This document shows, in pieces, positions 12,101 through 24,243 of a DNA stretch of 64,000 bases. This stretch comes from Hydractinia symbiolongicarpus (Eukaryota; Cnidaria; Hydrozoa; Anthoathecata; Hydractiniidae), in assembly GCF_029227915.1 (NCBI RefSeq), contig NC_079876.1:17608001-17672000 (forward strand), in the 5' to 3' direction. Under the pieces are notes generated by a model. It did not search any database and was not told where the DNA came from. It saw nothing but the letters and a program-made list of their open reading frames with translations. The translations under genes were made by a program, and so were the position numbers. Each line of letters opens with the position of its first letter. The first letter of the stretch is position 1.

Positions 12101-15100
12101 TGTTCTAGTTTATTAAATTCAGTTTTTGTTGTTCATACTTAAAAGATGATTAGGAGGACAAATTTTTTTTGACACTTTTTGTTTTCAAGTTGTGAAGACA
12201 CAAGGGAAATACATATAATTCTAAAGATGCCCTTATTTTGATCGCGAAAGTACCTTACCTGCAATAACTTCAACAATTCTGCTGCCACCGGCGGTGGTGT
12301 AAAGGTTGTATTGTTGCCTTCCAAGCAATAGATCCGGTTTCTATTCCGGCCGACCCATTTGGCTGCTTGTTTTGATGTTCTGGTCTATTAAATTGTGTAC
12401 GTGTGGGTTCTCTTTGAAGATGATTAGGAGGGCAACTTGTTTTTGCCAGAAAATATTTTCAAGTTGTGAAGACACAAGGGAAATGCATATAATTCTAAAG
12501 ATGCCCTTATTTTGATCGCGAAAGTACCTTACCTGTAATAACTCCAACAATACTTCTGTCAGCGTCGGTGGTGTAAAGGTTAGCATTGTTGCCTTCCAAG
12601 CAATAGATCCGGGTTCGATTCCCGGCCGACGCATTTGGCTGTTAGATTTCATGTTCTAGTCTATTAAATTCAGTTTTTGTGGTTCCTACTTTGAAGATGA
12701 TTAGGAGGGCAACTTGTTTTTGCCAGGAAATGTTTTCAAGTTGTGAAGACACAAGGAAAATGCATATAATACGAAGGATGTCCTCACTTTGATCGCGAAA
12801 GTACCTTACCTGCAATAACTCCAACAATACTTTTGTCAGCGTCGGTGGTGTAAAGGTTAGCATTGTTGCCTTCCAAGCAATAGATCCGGGTTCGGTTCCC
12901 GGCCGACGCATTTCGCTGCTAGATTACATGTTCTAGTCTGTTAAATTCAGTACCTGTCGTTTCTACTTTGAAGATGATTAGGAGGGCAACTTGTTTTTGC
13001 CAGGAAATGTTTTCAAGTTGTGAAGACACAAGGGAAATGCATATAATACGAAAGATGTCCTTACTTTGATCGCGAAAGTACCTTACCTGTAATAACTCCA
13101 ACAATTATCCTGTCAGCGTCGGTGGTGTAAAGGTTAGCATTGTTGCCTTCCAAGCAATATATCCGGGTTCGATTCCCGGCCGACGCATTTTGCTGCTAGA
13201 TTACATGTTCTAGTCTGTTAAATTCAGTACGTGTCGTTTATACTTTGAAGGTGATTAGCAGGGCAAATATTGTTTGGACAGTTAATGTTTTCAAGTTGTG
13301 AAAACACAAGGGCAGTGCATATAATACGAAAGATGCCCTTATTTTGATCGCGAAAGTACCTTACCTGCAATAACTCCAACAATTCTGCTGCTACCGGCGG
13401 TGGTGTAAAGGTTAGTATTGTTGCCTTCCAAGCAATAGATCCGGTTTCGATTCCGGCCGACCCATTTGGCTGCTTGTTTTGATGTTCTAGTCTATTAAAT
13501 TGTGTACGTGTGGGTTTTCCTTTGAAGATGATTAGGAGGGCAACTTGTTTTTGCCAGAAAATATTTTCAAGTTGTGAAAACACAAGGGAAATGCATATAA
13601 TACGAAAGATGTCCTTACTTTGATCGCGAAAGTACCTTACCTGCAATAACTCCAACAATTCTGCTGTCAGCGTTGGTGGTGTAAACATTAGCATTGTGGC
13701 CTTCCAAGCAATAGATCCGGGTTCGGTTCCCGGCCGACGCATTTCGCTGCTAGATTACATGTTCTAGTCTGTTAAATTCAGTACGTGTCGTTTATACTTT
13801 GAAGGTGATTAGCAGGGCAAATATTGTTTGGACAGTTAATGTTTTCAAGTTGTGAAGACACAAGGGAAACGCATATAATTCTAAAGATGCCCTTATTTTG
13901 ATCGCCAAATTACCTTACCTGCAATAACTCCAACAATTCTGCTGTCAGCGTCGGTGGTGTAAAGGTTAGCATTATTGCCTTCCAAGCAATAGATCCGGGT
14001 TCGATTCCCGGCCGACGCATTTCGCTACTAGATTACATGTTTTAGTCTTTTAAATTCAGTACGTGTCGTTTCTACTTTGAAGATGATTAGGAGGGCAACT
14101 TGTTTTTGCCAGGAAATGTTTTCAAGTTGTGAAGACACAAGGGAAATGCATATAATACGAAAGATGTCCTTACTTTGATCGCGAAAGTACCTTACCTGCA
14201 ATAACTCCAACAATTCTGCTGTCAGCGTCGGTGGTGTAAAGATTAGCATTGTGGCCTTCCAAGCAATAGATCCGGGTTCGATTCCCGGCCGACGCATTTG
14301 GCTGTTAGATTTCATGTTCTAGTCTATTAAATTCAGTTTTTGTGGTTCCTACTTAAAAGATGATTAGGAGGACAATTTTTTTTTGACACTTATTGTTTTC
14401 AAGTTGTGAAGACACAAGGAAAATGCATATAATTCTAAAGATGCCATTATTTTGATTGCGAAAGTGCCTTACCTGTAATAACTCCAACAATTCTTCTGTC
14501 AGCGTCGGTGGTGTAAAGGTTGGCATTGTTGCCTTCCAAGCAATAGATCCGCATTTCGCTACTAGATTACATGTTCTAGTCTATTAAATTCAGTACGTGT
14601 CGTTCCTACTTTGAAGATGATTAGGAGGGCAACTTGTTTTTGCCAGAAAATGTTTTCAAGTTGTGAAGACACAAGGGAAATGCATATAATACGAAGGATG
14701 TCCTCACTTTGATCGCGAAAGTACCTTACCTGCAAAAACTCCAACAATACTTTTGTCAGCGTCGGTGGTGTAAAGGTTAGCATTGTTGCCTTCCAAGCAA
14801 TAGATCCGGGTTCGGTTCCCGGCCGACGCATTTCGCTGCTAGATTACATGTTCTAGTCTGTTAAATTCAGTACGTGTCGTTTCTACTTTGAAGATGATTA
14901 GGAGGGCAACTTGTTTTAGCCAGGAAATGTTTTCAAGTTGTGAAGACACAAGGGAAATGCATATAATACGAAAGATGTCCTTACTTTGTTCGCGAAAGTA
15001 CCTTACCTGCAATAACTCCAACAATTCTGCTGCCACGAGCGCTGGTGTAAAGGTTAGTATTGTTGCCTTCCATGAAATAGATCCGGTTTCGATTCCAGCC

Positions 15101-16415
15101 GACCCATTTGGCTGCTTGTTTTGATGTTCTAGTCTATTAAGTTGTGTATGCGTGGGTTATCCTTTGAAGATGATTAGGAGGGCAACATGTTTTTGCCAGA
15201 AAATATTTTCAAGTTGTGAAGACACAAGGGAAATGCATATAATACGAAAGATGTCCTTACTTTGATCGCGAAAGTACCTTACCTGCAATAACTCCAACAA
15301 TTCTGCTGTCAACGTCGGTGGTATAAAGGTTAGCATTATTGCCTTCCAAGCAATAGATCCGGGTTCGATTCCCGGCCGACGCATTTCGCTACTAGATTAC
15401 ATGTTTTAGTCTTTTAAATTCAGTACGTGTCGTTTCTACTTTGAAGATGATTAGGAGGGCAACTTGTTTTTGCCAGGAAATGTTTTCAAGTTGTGAAGAC
15501 ACAAGGGAAATGCATATAATTCTAAAGATGCCCTTATTTTGATCGCGAAAGTGCCTTACCTGTAATAACTCCAACAATTCTTCTGTCAGCGTCGGTGGTG
15601 TAAAGGTTAGCATTGTTTCCTTCCAAGCAATAGATTCGGGTTCGATTCCCGGCCGACGCATTTCGCTACTAGATTACATGTTCTAGTCTATTAAATTCAG
15701 TACGTGTCGTTTCTACTTTGAAGATGATTAGGAGGGCAACTTGTTTTTGCCAGGAAATGTTTTCAAGTTGTGAAGACACAAGGGAAATGCATATAATACG
15801 AAAGATGTCCTTACTTTGATCGCGAAAGTACCTTACCTGCAATAACTCCAACAATTCTGCTGCCACGAGCGGTGGTGTAAAGGTTAGTATTGTTGCCTTC
15901 CATGCAATAGATCCGGTTTCGTTTCCGGCCGACCCATTTGGCTGCTTGTTTTGATGTTCTAGTCTATTAAGTTGTGTATGTGTGGGTTATCCTTTGAAGA
16001 TGATTAGGAGGGCAACATGTTTTTGCCAGAAAATATTTTCAAGTTGTGAAGACACAAGGGAAATGCATATAATACGAAAGATGTCCTTACTTTGATCGCG
16101 AAAGTACCTTACCTGCAATGACTGCAACAATTCTGCTGTCAGCGTCGGTGGTGTAAAGGTTGGCATTGTTGCCTTCCAAGCAATAGATTCGGGATCGATT
16201 CCCGGCCGACGCATTTCGCTACTAGATTTCATGTTCTAGTCTATTAAATTCAGTACGTGTCGTTTCTACTTTGAAGATGATTAGGAGGGCAACTTGTTTT
16301 TGCCAGGAAATGTTTTCAAGTTGTGAAGACACAAGGGAAATGCATATAATACGAAAGATGTCCTTACTTTGATCGCGAAAGTACCTTACCTGCAATAACT
16401 CCAACAATTCTGCTG
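9122..16415 (+). repeat. Higher-order repeat copy 2, matches 1-7295
   Basis: Monomer order and private mutations repeat those of 1-7295. The offset is 9121 bp, becoming 9120 after an extra A near 5830 in copy 1. tRNA-like starts: 9240, 9518, 9795, 10072, 10349, 10626, 10904, 11179, 11456, 11733, 12011, 12288, 12562, 12839, 13116, 13394, 13670, 13948, 14225, 14502, 14759, 15036, 15312, 15589, 15866 and 16142. Type P: 10904, 12288, 13394, 15036, 15866. 14502 carries the same 20-bp truncation as 5381. The match stops just before the tRNA segment at 16419, which is type P where copy 1 has a type-B segment at 7299. Confidence 0.95.
12562..12633 (+). tRNA. tRNA-Gly (UCC), full consensus
   Basis: Partner of 3441-3512 in the second higher-order repeat copy and unchanged from it. 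Confidence 0.88.
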
Positions 16416-16972
16416 CCACCAGCGGTGGTGTAAAGGTTAGTATTGTTGCCTTCCAAGCAATAGATCCGGTTTCGATTCCGGCCGACCCATTTGGCTGCTT
16501 GTTTTGTTGTTCTAGTCTATTAAATTGTGTACGTGTGGCTTATCCTTTGAAGATGATTAGGAGGGCAACTTGTTTTTGCCAGAAAATATTTTCAAGTTGT
16601 GAAGACACAAGGGAAATGCATATAATACAAAAGATGTCCTTACTTTTATCGCGAAAGTACCTTACCTGCAATAACTCCAACAATTCTGCTGTCAGCGTCG
16701 GTGGTGTAAAGATTAGCATTGTGGCCTTCCAAGCAATAGATCCGGGTTCGATTCCCGGCCGACGCATTTGGCTGTTAGATTTCATTTTTTAGTCTATTAA
16801 ATTCAGTTTTTTGTGGTTCCTACTTAAAAGATGATTAGGAGGACAAATTTTTTTTGACACTTATTGTTTTCAAGTTGTGAAGACATAAGGGAAATGCATA
16901 TAATTCTAAAGATGCCCTTATTTTGATCGCGAAAGTACCTTACCTGTAATAACCCCAACAATACTTCTGTCA

Positions 16973-17044
16973 GCGTCGGTGGTGTAAAGGTTAGCATTGT
17001 TGCCTACCAAGCAATAGATCTGGGTTCGATTTCCGGCCGACCCA
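16973..17044 (+). tRNA. tRNA-Gly-like copy with ACC anticodon
   Basis: The anticodon loop is CTACCAA, placing ACC (glycine GGU) at 17006-17008. The segment ends CCGACCC, giving one acceptor mismatch, and the T-stem also has changes (CTGGG, TTTCCGG). It is probably a decayed copy. Confidence 0.6.
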
Positions 17045-20000
17045 CTTCGCTACTAGATTACATGTTCTAGTCTATTAAATTCAGTACGTGTCGTTTCTAC
17101 TTTGAAGATGATTAGGAGGGCAACTTGTTTTTGCCAGGCAATGTTTTCAAGTTGTGAAGACACAAGGGAAATGCATATAATACGAAAGATGTCCTTACTT
17201 TGATCGCGAAAGTACCTTACCTGCAATACCTCCAACAATTCTGCTGTCAGCGTCGGTGGTGTAAAAGTTATTATTTTTGTCTTCCAAGCAATAGATCCTG
17301 GTTCACTTTCCAGTTGACGCATTTGGCAGCTAGATATGATGTTCTAGTCTATTAAATTCTCTACGTGTGGGTTCTCCTTTGAAGATGATTAGGTGGGCAA
17401 CTTGTTTTTGCCAGCTGATATTTTCAGGTTGTGCAGACACAAGGGAAATGCATGTAATACGAGAGATGTCCTTACTTTGATCGCTAAAATACCTTAGCTG
17501 CAATAACTCCAACAATTCTGCTGTCAGCGTCGGTGGTGTAAAGATTAGCAATGTGGCCTTCCAAGTAATAGATCCGGGTTCGATTCCCGGCCGACGCATT
17601 TGGCTGTTAGATTTCATGTTCTAGTCTATTAATTTCAGTTTTTGTGGTTCCTACTTAAAAGATGATTAAGAGGACAAATTTTTTTTGACACTTATTGTTT
17701 TCAAGTTGTGAAGACACAAGGGAAATACATATAATTCTAAAGATGCCCTTATTTTGATCGCGAAAGTACCTTACCTGTAATAACTCCAACATTTCTTCTG
17801 TCAGCGTCGGTGGTGTAAAGGTTAGCATTGTTGCCTTCCAAGCAATAGATCCGGGTTCGGTTCCCGGCTGACGCATTTCGCTGCTAGATTACATGTTCTA
17901 GTCTGTTAAATTCAGTACGTGTCGTTTCTACTTTGAAGGTGATTAGCAGGGCAAATATTGTTTGGACAGTTAATCTTTTCAAGTTGTGAAGACACAAGGG
18001 AAATACATATAATGCGAAGGATGCCCTTATTTTGATCGCGAAAGTACCTTACCTGCAATAACTCCAACAATTCTGCTGCCAACGGCGGTGGTGTAAGGTT
18101 AGGATTGTTGCCTTCCAAGCAATAGATCCGGTTTCGATTCCGGCCGACCCATTTGGCTTCTTGTTTTGATGTTCTAGTCTATTAAATTGTGTACGTGTGG
18201 GTTCTCCTTTGAAGATGATTAGGAGGGCAACTTGTTTTTGCCAGAAAATATTTTCAAGTTGTGAAGACACAAGGGAAATGCATATAATACGAAAGATGTC
18301 CATACTTTGATCGCGAAAGTACCTTACCTGTAATAACTCCAACAATTCTTCTGTCAGCGTCGGTGGTGTAAAGGTTAGCATTGTTGCCTTCCAAGCAATA
18401 GATCCGGGTTCGGTTCCCGGCTGACGCATTTCGCTGCTAGATTACATGTTCTAGTCTGTTAAATTCAGTACGTGTCGTTTCTACTTTAAAGGTGATTAGC
18501 AGGGCAAATATTGTTTGGACAGTTAATCTTTTCAAGTTGTGAAGACACAAGGGAAATACATATAATACGAAGGATGCCCTTATTTTGATAGCAAAAGTGC
18601 CTTACCTGCAATACCTCCAACAATTCTGCTGTCAGCGTCGGTGGTGTAAAAGTTATTATTTTTGTCTTCCAAGCAATAGATCCTGGTTCACTTTCCAGTT
18701 GACGCATTTGGCAGCTAGATATGATGTTCTAGTCTATTAAATTCTGTACGTGTGGGTTCTCCTTTGAAGATGATTAGGTGGGCAACTTGTTTTTGCCAGC
18801 TGATGTTTTCAAGTTGTGCAGACACAAGGGAAATGCATGTAATACGAAAGATGTCCTTACTTTGATCGCTAAAATACCTTAGCTGCAATAACTCCAACAA
18901 TTCTGCTGTCAGCGTCGGTGGTGTAAAGATTAGCATTGTGGCCTTCCAAGTAATAGATCCGGGTTCGATTCCCGGCCGACGCATTTCGCTGCTAGATTAC
19001 ATGTTCTAGTCTATTAAATTCAGTACGTGTCGTTTCTACTTTGAAGATGATTAGGAGGGCAACTTGTTTTTGCCAGGAATGTTTTCAAGTTGTGAAGACA
19101 GAAGGGAAATGCATATAATACGAAAGATGTCCTTACTTTGATTGCGAAAGTACCTTACCTGCAATAACTCCAACAATTCTGCTCCCACCGGTGGTGGTGT
19201 AAAGGTTGGTATTGCTGCCTTCCAAGCAATAGATTCGGTTTCGATTCCTGCCGACCCATTTGGCTGGTTGTTTTGATGTTCCCGTCTATTAAATTGTGTG
19301 CGTGTGGGTTCTCCTTTGAAGATGATTAGGAGGGCAACTTGTTTTTGCCAGAAAATATTTTCAATTGTGAAGACACAAGGGAAATGCATATAATACGAAA
19401 GATGTCCCTACTTTGATCACGAAAGTACCTTACCTGCAATAACTCCAACAATTCTGCTGTCAGCGTCAGTGGTGTAAAGATAAGCATTGTGGCCTTCCAA
19501 GCAATAGATCCGGGTTCGATTCCCGGCCGACGCATTTGGCTGTTAGATTTCATGTTCTAGTTTATTAAATTCAGTTTTTGTGGTTCCTACTTAAAAGATG
19601 ATTAGGAGGACAAATTTTTTTTGACACTTATTGTTTTCAAGTTGTGAAGACACAAGGGAAATGCATATAATTCTAAAGATGCCCTTATTTTGATCGCGAA
19701 AGTACCTTACCTGTAATAACCCCAACAATACTTCTGTCAGCGTCGGTGGTGTAAAGGTTAGCATTGTTGCCTTCCAAGCAATAGATCTGGGTTCGATTCC
19801 CGGCCGACCCACTTCGCTACTAGATTACATGTTCTAGTCTATTAAATTCAGTACGTGTCGTTTCTACTTTGAAGATGATTAGGAGGGCAACTTGTTTTTG
19901 CCAGGAAATGTTTTCAAGTTGTGAAGACACAAGGGAAATGCATATAATACGAAAGATGTCCTTACTTTGATCGCGAAAGTACCTTACCTGCAATAACTCC

Positions 20001-21123
20001 AACAATTCTGCTGCCAACGGCGGTGGTGTAAGGTTAGGATTGTTGCCTTCCAAGCAATAGATCCGGTTTCGATTCCGGCCGACCCATTTGGCTTCTTGTT
20101 TTGATGTTCTAGTCTATTAAATTGTGTACGTGTGGGTTCTCCTTTGAAGATGATTAGGAGGGCAACTTGTTTTTGCCAGAAAATATTTTCAAGTTGTGAA
20201 GACACAAGGGAAATGCATATAATACGAAAGATGTCCATACTTTGATCGCGAAAGTACCTTACCTGTAATAACTCCAACAATTCTTCTGTCAGCGTCGGTG
20301 GTGTAAAGGTTAGCATTGTTGCCTTCCAAGCAATAGATCCGGGTTCGGTTCCCGGCTGACGCATTTCGCTGCTAGATTACATGTTCTAGTCTGTTAAATT
20401 CAGTACGTGTCGTTTCTACTTTAAAGGTGATTAGCAGGGCAAATATTGTTTGGACAGTTAATCTTTTCAAGTTGTGAAGACACAAGGGAAATACATATAA
20501 TACGAAGGATGCCCTTATTTTGATAGCAAAAGTGCCTTACCTGCAATACCTCCAACAATTCTGCTGTCAGCGTCGGTGGTGTAAAAGTTATTATTTTTGT
20601 CTTCCAAGCAATAGATCCTGGTTCACTTTCCAGTTGACGCATTTGGCAGCTAGATATGATGTTCTAGTCTATTAAATTCTGTACGTGTGGGTTCTCCTTT
20701 GAAGATGATTAGGTGGGCAACTTGTTTTTGCCAGCTGATGTTTTCAAGTTGTGCAGACACATGGGAAATGCATGTAATACGAAAGATGTCCTTACTTTGA
20801 TCGCTAAAATACCTTAGCTGCAATAACTCCAACAATTCTGCTGTCAGCGTCGGTGGTGTAAAGATTAGCATTGTGGCCTTCCAAGTAATAGATCCGGGTT
20901 CGATTCCCGGCCGACGCATTTGGCTGTTAGATTTCATGTTCTAGTCTATTAATTTCAGTTTTTGTGGTTCCTACTTAAAAGATGATTAGGAGGACAAATT
21001 TTTTTTGACACTTATTGTTTTCAAGTTGTGAAGACACATGGGAAATACATATAATTCTAAAGATGCCCTTATTTTGATCGCGAAAGTACCTTACCTGTAA
21101 TAACTCCAACAATACTTCTGTCA

Positions 21124-21195
21124 GCGTCGGTGGTGTAAAGGTTAGCATTGTTGCCTTCCAAGCAATTGATCCGGGTTCGATTCCCGGCCGACGCA
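21124..21195 (+). tRNA. tRNA-Gly (UCC), variable loop TGAT
   Basis: Fully paired cloverleaf. The variable loop TGAT is closer to that of typical animal tRNA-Gly(UCC), which is TGAC as I recall it, than the AGAT of most copies here. Confidence 0.82.
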
Positions 21196-22232
21196 TTTGG
21201 CTGTTAGATTTCATGTTCTAGTCTATTAAATTCAGTTTTTGTGGTTCCTACTTAACAGATGATTAGGAGGACAAATTTTTTTTGACACTTATTGTTTTCA
21301 AGTTGTGAAGACACAAGGGAAATGCATATAATTCTAAAGATGACCTTATTTTGATCGCGAAAGTACCTTACCTGCAATAACTCCAACAATTCTTCTGTCA
21401 GCGTCGGTGGTGTAAAGGTTAGCATTGTTGCCTTCCAAGCAATAGATCCGGGTTCGGTTCCCGGCCGACGCATTTCGCTGCTAGATTACATGTTCTAGTC
21501 TGTTAAATTCAGTACGTGTCGTTTCTACTTTGAAGGTGATTAGCAGGGCAAATATTGTTTGGACAGTTAATCTTTTCAAGTTGTGAAGACACAAGGGAAA
21601 TACATATAATACGAAGGATGCCCTTATTTTGATCGCAAAAGTGCCTTATCTGCAATACCTCCAACAATTCTGCTGTCAGCGTCGGTGGTGTAAAAGTTAT
21701 TATTTTTGTCTTCCAAGCAATAGATCCTGGTTCACTTCCCAGTTGACGCATTTGGCAGCTAGATATGATGTTCTAGTCTATTAAATTCTCTACGTGTGGG
21801 TTCTCCTTTGCAGATGATTAGGTGGGCAACTTGTTTTTGCCAGCTGATGTTTTCAAGTTGTGCAGACACAAGGGAAATGCATGTAATACGAAAGATGTCC
21901 TTACTTTGATCGCGAAAATACCTTAGCTGCAATAACTCCAACAAATCTGCTGTCAGCGTCGGTGGTGTAAAGATTAGCATTGTGGCCTTCCAAGTAATAG
22001 ATCCGGGTTCGATTCCCGGCCGACGCATTTGGCTGTTAGATTTCATGTTCTAGTCTATTAATTTCAGTTTTTGTGGTTCCTACTTAAAAGATGATTAGGA
22101 GGACAAATTTTTTTTGACACTTATTGTTTTCAAGTTGTGAAGACACAAGGGAAATACATATAATTCTAAAGATGCCCTTATTTTGATCGCGAAAGTACCT
22201 TACCTGTAATAACTCCAACAATACTTCTGTCA

Positions 22233-22304
22233 GCGTCGGTGGTGTAAAGGTTAGCATTGTTGCCTTCGAAGCAATTGATCCGGGTTCGATTCCCGGCTGA
22301 CGCA
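22233..22304 (+). tRNA. tRNA-like copy with TCG anticodon
   Basis: The loop reads CTTCGAA, placing TCG (arginine CGA) at 22266-22268 in an otherwise well-paired cloverleaf with one acceptor G-U pair. It retains glycine-type acceptor bases. Confidence 0.65.
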
Positions 22305-23895
22305 TTTCGCTACTAGATTACATGTTCTAGTCTATTAAATTCAGTACGTGTCGTTTCTACTTTGAAGATGATTAGGAGGGCAACTTGTTTTTGCCAGGAA
22401 ATGTTTTCAAGTTGTGAAGACAGAAGGGAAATGCATATAATACGAAAGATGTCCTTACTTTGATCGCGAAAGTACCTTACCTGCAATAACTCCAACACTT
22501 CTGCTCCCACCGGTGGTGGTGTAAAGGTTAGTATTGTTGCCTTCCAAGCAATAGATCCGGGTTCGATTCCCGACCGAAGCATTTGGCTGTTAGATTTCAT
22601 GTTCTAGTCTATTAAATTGTGTACGTGTGGGTTCTCCTTTGAAAATGATTAGGAGGGCAACTTGTTTTTGCCAGAAAATGTTTTCAAGTTGTGAAGACAG
22701 AAGGGAAATGCATATAATACGAAAGATGTCCTTACTTTGATCGCGAAAGTGCCTTACATGCAATACCTCCAACAATTCTGCTGTCAGCGTCGGTGGTGTA
22801 AAGGTTAGCATTGCGGCCTTCCAAGCAATAGATCCGGGTTCGATTCCCGACCGAAGCATTTGGCTGTTAGATTTCATGTTCTAGTCTATTAAATTGTGTA
22901 CGTGTGGGTTCTCCTTTGAAAATGATTAGGAGGGCAACTTGTTTTTGCCAGAAAATGTTTTCAAGTTGTGAAGACACAAGGGAAATGCATATAATACGAA
23001 AGATGTCCTTACTTTGATCGCGAAAGTACCTTACCTGCAATAACTCCAACAATTCTGCTGTCAGCGTCGGTGGTGTAAATGTTAGCATTGTTGCCTTCCA
23101 AGCAATAGATCCGGTTTCGATTCTGGCCGACGCATTTCGCTACTAAATTACATGCTCTAGTCTATTAAATTCAGTACGTGTTGTTTCTACTTTGAAGGTG
23201 ATTAGGAGGGCAAATTTTGTTTGGGCAGTTAATGTTTTCAAGTTGTAAAGACACAAGGGAAATGCATATAATACGTAAGATGCCCTTATCTTGATCGCGA
23301 AAGTACCTTACCTGTAATAACTCCAACAATTCTTCTGTCAGCGTCGGTGGTGTAAAGGTTGGCATTGTTGCCTTCCAAGCAATAGATCCGGGTTCGATTC
23401 CCGGCTGACGCATTTCGCTACTAGATTACATGTTCTAGTCTATTAAATTCAGTACGTGTCGTTTCTACTTTGAAGATGATTAGGAGGGCAACTTGTTTTT
23501 GCCAGTAAATATTTTCAAGTTGTGAAGACACAAGGGAAATGCATATAATACGAAAGATGTCCTTACTTTGATCGCGAAAGTACCTTACCTGCAATAACTC
23601 CAACAATTCTGCTGTTAGCGTCGGTGGTGTAAAGATTAGCATTGTGGCCTTCCAGGCAATAGATCCGGGTTCGATTCCCGGCCGACGCATTTGGCTGCTA
23701 GACTACATGTTCCAGTCAATTAAATTGAGTACGTGTCGTTTCTACTTTGAAGGTAATTAGGAAGGCAAATTTTGTTTGGACAGTTAATGTTTTCAAGTTG
23801 TGAAAACACAAGGGAAGTGCATATAATACGAAAGATGCCCTTATTTTGATCGCGAAAGTACCTTACCCGCAATAACTCCAACAATTCTGCTGCCA

Positions 23896-23966
23896 CCGGC
23901 GGTGGTGTAAAGGTTAGTATTGTCGCCTTCCAAGCAATAGATCCGGTTTCGATTGCGGCCGACCCA
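23896..23966 (+). pseudogene. Type-P tRNA-Gly pseudogene
   Basis: The 5' acceptor strand is CCGGCGG against 3' CCGACCC, leaving three unpaired positions. The T-arm lost one base (CCGG then TTTCGATT), so the segment is 71 nt. The D-stem has GTAT instead of GCAT. The anticodon loop CTTCCAA is unchanged. Other P copies: 1783, 3167, 4273, 5916, 6746, 8686, 10904, 12288, 13394, 15036, 15866, 16419, 18082, 19188, 20017, 27222, 32770, 37209, 41366, 46078 and 56332. It should not yield a functional tRNA. Confidence 0.8.
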
Positions 23967-24171
23967 TTTGGCTGCTTGTTTTGATGTTCTAGTTTATTAA
24001 ATTGTGTACGTGTGGGTTCTCCTTTGAAGATGATTAGGAGGGCAACTTGTTTTTGCCAGAAAATATTTTCAAGTTGTGAAGACACAAGGGAAATGCATAA
24101 AATACGAAAGATGTCCTTACTTTGATCGCGAAAGTACCTTAACTGCAATAACTCCAACAATTCTTTTTTCA

Positions 24172-24243
24172 GCGTCGGTGGTGTAAAGGTTAGCATTGTT
24201 GCCTTCCAAGCAATAGATCCGGGTTCGATTCCCGGCCGATGCA
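24172..24243 (+). tRNA. tRNA-Gly (UCC), one acceptor G-U pair
   Basis: The 3' acceptor strand is CCGATGC, giving a G-U pair at 3-70, with the rest consensus. 54393-54464 has the same change. Confidence 0.78.

Noticed and set aside
16973-17044. A distinct functional tRNA-Gly(ACC) gene
   Set aside because: The acceptor and T arms are damaged and no other copy shares the anticodon, so a decayed UCC copy is more likely.
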